Below are positions 17,246 to 25,607 of a DNA stretch of 42,081 nucleotides, piece by piece (the stretch's first letter is position 1; each line of letters opens with the position of its first letter). The stretch lies in assembly GCA_025457685.1 (NCBI GenBank), contig JALOTV010000001.1, forward strand, positions 1-42,081, in the 5' to 3' direction. A program made the position numbers and the translations under genes. The DNA comes from Opitutaceae bacterium. Lineage in GTDB: Bacteria; Verrucomicrobiota; Verrucomicrobiia; Opitutales; Opitutaceae. The notes beneath the pieces were generated by a model. It did no database searches. It was not told the origin of the DNA and saw only the letters and a list, made by a program, of their open reading frames with translations.

Positions 17246-19567
17246 TCAGGGGCGTGCGATCACGACGCGCGGGTCTTTCGCGGGGTCGAGAATTTCACCG
17301 CGGTAGCGCAGGTGAGGAACAAAACCGGTGCGTGGCGTGACGACGGCGCGGACGAATTCACCGTGTTTCCATACAAGCTCGACCTCGCAGGCGCCGCGGG
17401 CGCGCAGACCCTTGACCGATCCGGTCGGCCAGGCGGAGGGCAGGGCGGGGAGAAGGTCGATACCGCCGGCGTGGGACTGGACGAGCATCTCGGCGACGCC
17501 GGCGACGTAGCCGAAGTTGCCGTCGATCTGGAAGGGTGGGTGGGCGCAAAGGAGGTTGGGGTAGAGGCCGCCGGAGTTTTCCATGCCCATCTTCTGGTCG
17601 CGGGTGAAATTCATGAAGGCGCGCAGGAGTTTGTAGGCGCGGTCGCCGTCTTGGAGGCGGGCCCAGAAATTGATTTTCCAAGCGCGGGACCAGCCGGTGC
17701 CGCCGTCGCCGCGCGCGTCGAGGGAGACGCGGGCTGCCTTGAAGAACTCGGGCGTGCCGGTGGCGGTGAATTGGCGGCCGGGATGGACACCGAATAGGTG
17801 GGAGACGTGGCGGTGGGTGTTACGCGGGTCGTCGATATCCGCCTCCCATTCCTGGAGCTGGCCCCATCGGCCGATCTTGGGCGCGAGCAGGCGTGCGCGC
17901 CGGGCTGCGATGCGGTCGCGGTAGTCCCGGTCTATGTCGAGGGCGTCGGCGGCTTCGAGGTAGTTGGTGAACAGATCGTGGACGAGTTGGAGGTCGTAGG
18001 AGATGGCCTCGACCTCCGGGCCGTGCTCGGGGGACCAGCCCTTGGGGGTGACGAGGGTGCCGTCGGGGCGATCGATCAGCAGGGCATCCCAGAAGCGGAC
18101 GACCTCGTGGATGACGGGGTAAGCGATCTCGCGGAGGTAGGTCTTATCGAGCGAGAAGGCGTAGTGTTCCCAGAAGTGTTGGGCGTGCCAGGCGCTGGCG
18201 ACGTTGTTCCACTTGTAGCTGCCGCCGCCGAAGACCCCGTGCTCGGTGCGTAGGGTCCAGCCCTCCTTTGCGGCGGAAAACAGGGGCTCCTCGCGAGTGC
18301 GCTGGCGAGCGACGGGGATCTGGCTGACGACGTAGTCGAGGAAGACGCGGTGCGACTCGGCTAGGTTGGCCGGTTCGGTCGGCCAGTGGTTCATCTGGAC
18401 GTTGATGTTGGTGTGGTAGTCGCCGCGCCAGGCGGGGAAGTTGGTGTCGTTCCAGAGGCCTTGGAGATTGGCGGGGAGGGAGCCGGGGCGGGCGCTGGCG
18501 ATCATGAGGTAGCGGCCATAGTTGAGCACGAGTTCCTCAAGGTCGGGGTCGATGTTCGGGTTCGCGGTGTAAGCTTGCAGGCGGCGGTCGGTGGGCTGGG
18601 CGGCGATGGCGGTGGCGGTGTCGCCGATATCAACGGCGAAGCGGCGATAGACGGAGCGGTAGTCGGCGAGGTGCTCTTGATAAACGCGGGAGAGGGTGCC
18701 GGCGGAAACGGGCGCTAGTCGGGCGGCGACGCGCTCGGCGGGATCGCCCTCGCGGCGCCAACCGCGAGCGGAGTCGGCGAGGTAGTCGGTGTCGGCGGCG
18801 AGGACGAGGGTGACGCTGTCGCAGTTTTTGAATACGATGGAAGCCGCGACCGGGCGGCGGACGACGAGGTTGGCGGACTTGGCGCCGGCGGCGGGGCCGG
18901 GAGTTTCGGCGATGTCGGGTAGGTCGGCGAAAAGTTCGGCGTGGGCGACGGAGTCGAAGTCGTCGGTCCGGGCGGAGCCGCCGCCGGTCATGACCTTGAC
19001 GGCAGAGGCGTAGCGGAGGCCAGAGGCGCCCAGCCGTCCGGCGGCGGAGAGGGTATCGTCCGAGGCCGAGGGCTCGGCTTGGTGCATATCGGTGAGCCAG
19101 ACACGGCCGGATAGGGCGCCGGGTTTGTCGGCGGCGATGCGATAAACGATCACGCCGCCAGGGCGGCTGGCGAAGGCGGTGCGGGTATAGGTGACGCCGT
19201 CCTTGCGGTAGGTGACCTTGAGGGTGGCGGCGTCGAGGTCTAGCTCGCGGCGGTAGTCGGTGACGTCTCTATGACCGAGCTGGATAAAAATGTCGCCTAA
19301 GCTTTGGTAGCGGCCGGTGTCTTTTTCGGAGCCGATCCAGAGGGTGTCGTGGTTAAACTGGATACGCTCGATATCGGTGAGGCCGAAGAGCATGGCACCG
19401 AGCGAGCCGTTGCCCAGGGGGAGCGCCTCGGTCATCCATGATTTAGCGGGTGCGTCATACCAAAGGATCGAGCCGGCGTTTGGCGCGGAGGCCTGGGCGA
19501 GGCCGAGCGAGGCGGCCAAAGGGAGCACTAAAGAGGCGAGGCAGTGGTTCGGGGCGGGGATTCGCAT
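17246..19567 (-). CDS. Secreted alpha-L-fucosidase-like glycoside hydrolase, GH95 family
   Basis: 'LWYDAPAKSWMTEALPLGNGSLGAMLFGLTDIERIQFNHDTLWIGSEKDTGRYQSLGDIFI', 'NLQGLWNDTNFPAWRGDYHTNINVQMNHWPTEPANLAES', 'GWSRAWKINFWARLQDGDRAY', 'IDGNFGYVAGVAEMLVQSHAGGIDLLPALPSAWPTGSVKGLRARGACEVEL'. Confidence 0.93.
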   Translation of the reverse strand: MRIPAPNHCLASLVLPLAASLGLAQASAPNAGSILWYDAPAKSWMTEALPLGNGSLGAMLFGLTDIERIQFNHDTLWIGSEKDTGRYQSLGDIFIQLGHRDVTDYRRELDLDAATLKVTYRKDGVTYTRTAFASRPGGVIVYRIAADKPGALSGRVWLTDMHQAEPSASDDTLSAAGRLGASGLRYASAVKVMTGGGSARTDDFDSVAHAELFADLPDIAETPGPAAGAKSANLVVRRPVAASIVFKNCDSVTLVLAADTDYLADSARGWRREGDPAERVAARLAPVSAGTLSRVYQEHLADYRSVYRRFAVDIGDTATAIAAQPTDRRLQAYTANPNIDPDLEELVLNYGRYLMIASARPGSLPANLQGLWNDTNFPAWRGDYHTNINVQMNHWPTEPANLAESHRVFLDYVVSQIPVARQRTREEPLFSAAKEGWTLRTEHGVFGGGSYKWNNVASAWHAQHFWEHYAFSLDKTYLREIAYPVIHEVVRFWDALLIDRPDGTLVTPKGWSPEHGPEVEAISYDLQLVHDLFTNYLEAADALDIDRDYRDRIAARRARLLAPKIGRWGQLQEWEADIDDPRNTHRHVSHLFGVHPGRQFTATGTPEFFKAARVSLDARGDGGTGWSRAWKINFWARLQDGDRAYKLLRAFMNFTRDQKMGMENSGGLYPNLLCAHPPFQIDGNFGYVAGVAEMLVQSHAGGIDLLPALPSAWPTGSVKGLRARGACEVELVWKHGEFVRAVVTPRTGFVPHLRYRGEILDPAKDPRVVIARP

Positions 19568-19668
19568 GTGAGGGTCAGGTTGCAGGAAGGCGCGTTCGGG
19601 CGGACTTGTCGCAAGGAGTGAAGGCAGAAGTAAGCCGACGGGCGCGAGACGCGGCTACGGCTAATATT

Positions 19669-19697
19669 GCCTCACCTTAACGATTACACCGTGAGGC
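19669..19697. promoter_or_regulatory. Inverted repeat upstream of the GH95 gene
   Basis: GCCTCAC (19669-19675) / GTGAGGC (19691-19697), perfect 7-bp arms with 15-nt spacer, 102 bp upstream of the GH95 start. Confidence 0.4.
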
Positions 19698-19952
19698 GAG
19701 TAGCGAGGTGCAAGCGACGTGGAGTTTACCCCTTAAACTAGGGCGGCGGTTGTCGGGCCGTCCGCGTCGCAATCCGAAATCCGCAGGAAGGCTGGCGTCG
19801 GTGGATTGGGGGGATTCGGCGGTGCGTCAGCTGTCCGGCTCGGAAATGCAAGGCGGGGGCCCTGCGGCCAAACGGCGACCGTTGGGCGCAACTCTTCGTC
19901 GAGACGACAAGCGCCACTGGCCTACGATCTACCCGTTTCTGCGGCGGGTGGA

Positions 19953-22900
19953 TCAGGCGCGCAACGAGTAGGCGAGCGTGTGCTTGCCGGCCGGAATGCG
20001 GTGTTCGGGCAGGGCATCGGGGCCGCAGGTGGCGGTGCCGAGGCCGCGCTGAGCGACGTCGAGATAGAGGATGGTTTCCGCGCGCGGTCGGAGATCGGTC
20101 GTGTGTCGACACGCGAAAAGCTCTTCGGCGGTGAAGTGGGTGGCGTTGAATTCGAGGGTGGGCGCGCCCTCGACGCGGAGCGTGGCGGGGCGGCGTCCGC
20201 TGGTGGAGAGTTCCAGCCAGCGCACGTCGGTGTGGTGGCCGTGCTCCTGGGGCAGGACGTAGTCAACGTATTCGCCCGCGACGGTGTTTTCCCACACGCC
20301 GAGGTCGGCGGCGGCTTTGCGATCGGAGTAGTTTTCGAAGGGTCCGCGGCCGAAGTAGGCAAGTCGCTCGAAGCCGGGGACGATATCTAGGCGCACGCCG
20401 ATGCGGGGCAGGTCGTCGTAGTCCTTGGCGATCAGGAACTCGTTGGCGACCTCGATGCGTCCGTCGGGATGCACCGTGTAACGATGGACGTGACTCACAT
20501 CCCGCCAGTTGTCGCGCAGGCGCGTGGTGGCTTGGTGGGCGAGGGTGACGGTGACGGAACCATCGTGGGCGGACGCGGCGACCTCGAAGCGCGAGGGCCG
20601 GTGAAGGATGCCTTTTTCGAGGCCGAGAGGGAGCCAGCGGCCGAGGGCGGTGTTGCCCTGTTTCTCGCGCAGGCGGATGCCGTCGTTGTCGGTGGCGGCG
20701 CGCCAGAGCTCGACGAGCGGGCCGCGGGCTAGGCGCTCGCGACCGTCGCGGCGGAGAGACGACAGCGTGCCGGTGGCGCGGTCAAAGGTGGCTACGAGAC
20801 CGGAGGCGGCGAGGGCGACGCCGCCGAGAGTCTCGGTCGTCGTGACGGCGGCGGAGGAGCTGAAAATCCGCGATTTGAGATTGGCGATGCGGCGCGAGGC
20901 GCGCGCGGGGAGGGCGAGCTGGGTGGAGGCGACGACGTGGCCGGCGTCGGCCCAGGCGGTGTCGCGGGCGAGGAAGAACTCCACGATGAGGTGGAACTCC
21001 CGCGCGTCGGCGGGCAGCGTGCCGAGGGCGAGCGAGACGTCGCGCTCGGCGCCGGGGGGCAGGTTTTTGAGCGAGGAGGCGGGGATGTTCGCGGTGCGCA
21101 CGGCCTCGCCGTCGGCCTGGAGCGTCCAGCGCGCGCGGAGGCCGGCGGATTCGAGGGTGGAGAAGTCGAGCTCGTTGCGCACACGGATGCGCGCGGACCG
21201 GCCGGTGGCGGCGGAGACGAGTGCGACGGCGACGGGCTGCGCGAGGCGGTGGTGTTCGTGGCAGGCGGGGTGGGGTATCCGGTCGGCGGACACCATGCCG
21301 TCGCAGACGAAGTTGAGGTCGTTGGGCTGATCGCCGAAGTCGCCGCCAAAGGCGAAGAACTCGCGGCCATCGGCGGTCTTTTGCCGCAGGCCGTGGTCGC
21401 ACCATTCCCAGATGAAGCCGCCCTGGATGCCGGCACGGGACTTGAAGAGACGGTAGTAGTCGGAGAGGGAGCCGTTGGAGTTGCCCATGGCGTGGCTGTA
21501 TTCGCAGAGGATTACAGGGCGGGCCAGCGGGTGCAGGGGAGTGGGCAGCGGCTTGGCGTCGGGCCGGACGCGAACCGGCTTTATTCTGTCGAGGCCGGGG
21601 TAGGAGGCGAGGAGTTCGGCGCGGGATTGTTCCGGCGCGGGCGGGCAGTGTTTGTCGGCAAAATCGAGCCAATCATTCAGTTCCTGGATGCCCGGATACA
21701 TCGGGCAGATGAGGTCGGTGGCGGAAGAGCCGTGCGCCCAGGTGAGGGCGGACTGCCAGCGGGCGATGGCTCCCTCGTAGTGGAGGGGGCGCGACGGGTC
21801 GAAGTGGCGGATCCAGCCGGCGGCGGCGTCGTGCGGCGGGCCGTAGCCGGACTCATTACCCAATGACCAGGCGATGACGGAGGGGTGATTGATGTCGCGG
21901 ATCACCATGCGCATGGCGCGATCGAGCCAAGCGGTGGCGTAGCGGGCGTCCTCGCACAGGACGTTGGAGAGGTCGTGCGACTCGGCGTTGGCCTCGTCGA
22001 TCGCGTAGAGGCCGAGTTCGTCGCAGAGGTCGAGAAAACGCGGGTCGTGCGGGTAGTGGGAGAGGCGGACGGCGTTGAAGTTGAACCTCTTCATCAAGAC
22101 CACGTCCCGGCGCATCGTCTCGTGGGGGACGGCCTTGGCGCGGTCGGGATGGTGCTCGTGGTGGTTGACACCCTTGATGAGCACGCGGCGGCCGTTGATG
22201 AGCAGATCGCGATCACGGACCTCGATCTTGCGGAAGCCGACGCGCACGGCGGCGTGCGAGCCGGGGACGCCGGTGGCGCGGGGCGGAGCGAGGGAGACGA
22301 GCAGAGTGTAGAGCTCGGGGCTCTCGTGCGACCAAAGGCGTAGTTGTTTTTTGGTGACGGCGAGGCGGAGGCGGGCGTGGTTGAGATCGAAGTCCTGGGA
22401 GCGGCGCAGGTGGACGACCCCGGCGACGGCGGGTGACTCGAGCACGTCGCGACCTTCGGGATCCAGCAGGCGCACCGACACCCGCGTGTCGGGCAAGGCG
22501 CGGTCTTTGACGGGGAAGCCGACCTTGACCAGCACCTCGAGTTCGGCGGTGTGCGCGTCGAGATCGACCTCAGTGCTCGTCTTGATGTTGGCGAGGTGGA
22601 TGCGCGGCGTGGCGTAGAGGAAAACCTCGCGCGGCAGACCGCCGAGTCGCCACATGTCCTGATCCTCGAGAAACGAGGCGTCGGAATATTGGACGACGAC
22701 GGCGACCAGTTCGTGTTCGACGCCCGGACGCACCAACGCGGTGACATCGAATTCGGCGGGCAGGCGCGAGTCCTTGGACACGCCCACCAGACGGCTATCG
22801 AGATAGACGGCGAGCACGGAGTCGGCCGAGGCGAAGTGGAGGACCACGCGACGGTCATCCCAGCCGGCAGGCACGGAGAAGGTTCGCCGATAGACGCCGG

Positions 22901-23252
22901 TTGGGTTGTCGTCGGGGGTGAAGGGCGGCGTCTCCCGGAACGGCATGTTGAAGTTCGTGTAGTGCGGGAAGTGATACCCGTGCATCTGCCAATTCGCGGG
23001 CACCGGGATCTCGGCCCAGCCGGTGTCGCCGGAGGACCTGTCGTTCACAAAAGCCAGGGCCTCGCCTGGGCCCTTGAAGAGCCGGAACCGCCAGATTCCG
23101 TCAAGTGTCTGGAACCAGGGTGATTTTTCGCGCTTGCCGGCGAGGGCTCGTCGCGCGTCGGGATAGGCGTCGAAGCTGGCGCGGGCCGGTAGTTTGTTTA
23201 GCGAGGTGAATTCCGGGTTTTCCCAAATTCGTGGTATGCCATCTACGCTCAT
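19953..23252 (-). CDS. lacZ: Beta-galactosidase, GH2 family (LacZ-like, five-domain)
   Basis: 1099 aa; 'NWQMHGYHFPHYTNFNMPFRETPPFTPDDNPTGVYRRTFSVP', 'HHEHHPDRAKAVPHETMRRDVVLMKRFNFNAVRLSHYPHDPRFLDLCDELGLYAIDEANAESHD', 'SLGNESGYG', 'FIWEWCDHGLR', 'FGRGPFENYSDRKAAADLGVWENTV'. Confidence 0.93.
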   Translation of the reverse strand: MSVDGIPRIWENPEFTSLNKLPARASFDAYPDARRALAGKREKSPWFQTLDGIWRFRLFKGPGEALAFVNDRSSGDTGWAEIPVPANWQMHGYHFPHYTNFNMPFRETPPFTPDDNPTGVYRRTFSVPAGWDDRRVVLHFASADSVLAVYLDSRLVGVSKDSRLPAEFDVTALVRPGVEHELVAVVVQYSDASFLEDQDMWRLGGLPREVFLYATPRIHLANIKTSTEVDLDAHTAELEVLVKVGFPVKDRALPDTRVSVRLLDPEGRDVLESPAVAGVVHLRRSQDFDLNHARLRLAVTKKQLRLWSHESPELYTLLVSLAPPRATGVPGSHAAVRVGFRKIEVRDRDLLINGRRVLIKGVNHHEHHPDRAKAVPHETMRRDVVLMKRFNFNAVRLSHYPHDPRFLDLCDELGLYAIDEANAESHDLSNVLCEDARYATAWLDRAMRMVIRDINHPSVIAWSLGNESGYGPPHDAAAGWIRHFDPSRPLHYEGAIARWQSALTWAHGSSATDLICPMYPGIQELNDWLDFADKHCPPAPEQSRAELLASYPGLDRIKPVRVRPDAKPLPTPLHPLARPVILCEYSHAMGNSNGSLSDYYRLFKSRAGIQGGFIWEWCDHGLRQKTADGREFFAFGGDFGDQPNDLNFVCDGMVSADRIPHPACHEHHRLAQPVAVALVSAATGRSARIRVRNELDFSTLESAGLRARWTLQADGEAVRTANIPASSLKNLPPGAERDVSLALGTLPADAREFHLIVEFFLARDTAWADAGHVVASTQLALPARASRRIANLKSRIFSSSAAVTTTETLGGVALAASGLVATFDRATGTLSSLRRDGRERLARGPLVELWRAATDNDGIRLREKQGNTALGRWLPLGLEKGILHRPSRFEVAASAHDGSVTVTLAHQATTRLRDNWRDVSHVHRYTVHPDGRIEVANEFLIAKDYDDLPRIGVRLDIVPGFERLAYFGRGPFENYSDRKAAADLGVWENTVAGEYVDYVLPQEHGHHTDVRWLELSTSGRRPATLRVEGAPTLEFNATHFTAEELFACRHTTDLRPRAETILYLDVAQRGLGTATCGPDALPEHRIPAGKHTLAYSLRA

Positions 23253-23290
23253 GGAGGGCGGCTAATCTAAGAGGGAGGCGAAGTCGTTCC

Positions 23291-24358
23291 TCAGGCCATG
23301 CGGTGGGACATTTCTTGCGTGATACGCCAGCACAGCGGGCGGTCGTGCAGGAAACGTTGCAGTTCCTCGACCATGTAGCTGCCAAGTCGGCTGCATTCGC
23401 TGCCGTGCGAGCCGGCGATGTGGGGGGTGACGATGACGTTGGGCAGAGCGAAAAGCGGGTCGGACGGCTCCGGAGGCTCGGGGTTGGTGACGTCGAGGAC
23501 GGCCGTCAGGTCGGGGCGTTCGCGCAAGGCGGCGACAACCGCCGGTTGATCGAGGATGACGCCACGCGCGGTGTTTATCAGCGTGGCCTCGGGTTTCATG
23601 AGTCGGACGAGATCTCCACCGATGAAGCCGATGGTTTCCGGCAGAACCGGAGTGTGGATGGAGACGACGTCGCTAAGCCGGAATAATTCGTCGAGGGGGA
23701 CGGACTTCACGCCGCTTATGGCGGCTTCGTCGGCCGACAGGTAGGGGCAGTAAACGAGCACGCGCAGATCGTAGGAGGCGAGCAGGTCCACCACGCGTCG
23801 CGCGATCATACCGAAGGACACAAGGCCGATCGTGGCCCTGAAAGCACCGGGGATAGGACGGGTATGGTCGCCCCAGCCTTCGCCCTGGCGGGCGAGGGCG
23901 GCGCGACGCCAGAATTGCTTCAAGCCAAGCATGGCGACCGCGACGGTGTATTCGGCGACCGGCACGGCGTTGGCGGCGTAGGCGCTGCAGATGGGAATAT
24001 CCCGCTTCCAGAAGGCGTCGCTGGTGCAGTAGCGCACCGAACCAGCCGCATAAAATATGGCCTTCAGTCGCGGTGTGGCGGCCATGAACTCGGCGTCGTA
24101 AACCGGTGATTTCCAGCCCGAGAAGATAAACTCGACGTCGAACAGGACATCCTTGTGCCTGCGCCAGTTTTCCGGGGTTAAGATAACGTCTTCGCGCACA
24201 TCGACCAGTTTCGCGATCCGTTCGCGGTCTTCCTTGGCGTAGACCAAGTCAATGGCCGCGGGATCCAGGGCGAACACGCCGCGGGGTGAACTTTCACCGG
24301 CGGATGGTGATGTGCGCAGAGAGGTTTCCAGCGAAAGGGAATGAGGGGGATGTGACAT
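23291..24358 (-). CDS. D-2-hydroxyacid dehydrogenase family (NAD-binding)
   Basis: 'RATIGLVSFGMIARRVVDLLASYDLRVLVYCPYL', 'DELFRLSDVVSIHTPVLPETIGFIGGDLVRLMKPEATLINTARGVILDQPAVVAAL', 'LPNVIVTPHIAGSHGSECSRLGSY'. Start set at ATG 24358 (MSHPPHSLSL). Confidence 0.88.
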   Translation of the reverse strand: MSHPPHSLSLETSLRTSPSAGESSPRGVFALDPAAIDLVYAKEDRERIAKLVDVREDVILTPENWRRHKDVLFDVEFIFSGWKSPVYDAEFMAATPRLKAIFYAAGSVRYCTSDAFWKRDIPICSAYAANAVPVAEYTVAVAMLGLKQFWRRAALARQGEGWGDHTRPIPGAFRATIGLVSFGMIARRVVDLLASYDLRVLVYCPYLSADEAAISGVKSVPLDELFRLSDVVSIHTPVLPETIGFIGGDLVRLMKPEATLINTARGVILDQPAVVAALRERPDLTAVLDVTNPEPPEPSDPLFALPNVIVTPHIAGSHGSECSRLGSYMVEELQRFLHDRPLCWRITQEMSHRMA

Positions 24359-24510
24359 GTTCTGCACCCGGAGTATGGATGCGACAATTCTGCCGAACCG
24401 GGCGCGCAAGGTAAAAGGCATCCTTGCTTTCTTTGGTAACTTGCCCGTTGCTTCAGCGCACCCGACGGCGGTCCCGACGGTGTAGTTCGTCGCCTCGCCG
24501 CATCGCAAAC

Positions 24511-25578
24511 ATGAGTTCGAAAAATGCCTCCTCCCGTCTGCACAGACCTTCTTTGCGCGACATAGCAAACGAACTTGGATTATCGCATGTGGCTGTATCC
24601 CTGGCTATGCGCGGCTCGACGAGAATTTCCGAAGCCACGCGAAAGGCGGTGCAGGCCACGGCTGAGCGACTAGGTTACAGGCCCGATCCTATGCTGGCCT
24701 CCCTCGTGGCCTACCGGCGGGGCAAGTCGGGCGTGAGCATTCGCTCATGCATAGGCTGGATCAACATGTGGGAGGACCCCAAGGCCTTGCGGCGGTTCAA
24801 GGAGTTTGACGGCTACTGGCTTGGCGCGAAGGACGCGGCGGAGCGGCTCGGCTATAATCTTGAGGAATTTCGCTGGCAGCGCGGCAAGTCGGGGGCGCGT
24901 TTGCAGTCAATCTTGGAGACTCGCGGCGTGCGAGGTCTGTTGATCCCACCCCACGGCGGAGAGTTGCAGTTGCCGGACTTTGATTGGAACCGGTTTTCGC
25001 TCGTGAGATTCGGTTCCTCGGTCACGAACCTGCCGGCGCATACCGTGACCAGCGACCAGAGCCACTGCGCGCGCCTCGCCTGCCAAAAGGCCTTCGCCTA
25101 TGGATACAAGCGCGTGGGCTACGTGACCGACGACGCCTTCGAGCGCAGCACGGGCGGACATTTTCGCGAAGGCTATCTGAACGCGCAGGAGGAGTTCGCC
25201 GTGCCCGGCGACCGGCTAAACACCCTCGTGCTGGAACCGGACGCCCGGCGAAACCAGGCGCAGTTCACGAAGTGGCTGGCGCGGGAAAAGCCCCAGGCTA
25301 TCTTCACGACTTCGCCTCGTCTGCTCGGCATCATGAACGGTCTCGGCCTGCGCGTGCCGGATGATCTGGCGGTGGCGACGACGAGTGTGCTCGACGGTAA
25401 TTTCGACGCCGGTGCGGACCAAAATTCCCCCGAGATAGGTCGCGTCGCGGTGAGCACGCTCGCCGCGCTGGTGCTCGAAAATGAGCGCGGTATCCCGCAA
25501 TACCAGCGACGCATCCTTGTCGAAGGCCGCTGGGTGGATGGCAAAAGCTTGCCACGCCGAGTCGCGACCACGGCTTAA
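24511..25578 (+). CDS. LacI-family transcriptional regulator (intact)
   Basis: Start at ATG 24511; 'PSLRDIANELGLSHVAVSLAMRGSTRISEATRKAVQATAERLGYRPDPMLASLVAYRR' HTH and hinge; full periplasmic-binding-like effector domain. Divergent from the hydroxyacid dehydrogenase. Confidence 0.9.
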   Translation: MSSKNASSRLHRPSLRDIANELGLSHVAVSLAMRGSTRISEATRKAVQATAERLGYRPDPMLASLVAYRRGKSGVSIRSCIGWINMWEDPKALRRFKEFDGYWLGAKDAAERLGYNLEEFRWQRGKSGARLQSILETRGVRGLLIPPHGGELQLPDFDWNRFSLVRFGSSVTNLPAHTVTSDQSHCARLACQKAFAYGYKRVGYVTDDAFERSTGGHFREGYLNAQEEFAVPGDRLNTLVLEPDARRNQAQFTKWLAREKPQAIFTTSPRLLGIMNGLGLRVPDDLAVATTSVLDGNFDAGADQNSPEIGRVAVSTLAALVLENERGIPQYQRRILVEGRWVDGKSLPRRVATTA

Positions 25579-25607
25579 TTTATCCGCCGCACTCGCGTTC
25601 CGGAAAA

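Noticed and set aside
21885-23123. Plus-strand ORFs opposite the LacZ-like gene
   Set aside because: Shadow ORFs of a strongly supported GH2 gene.
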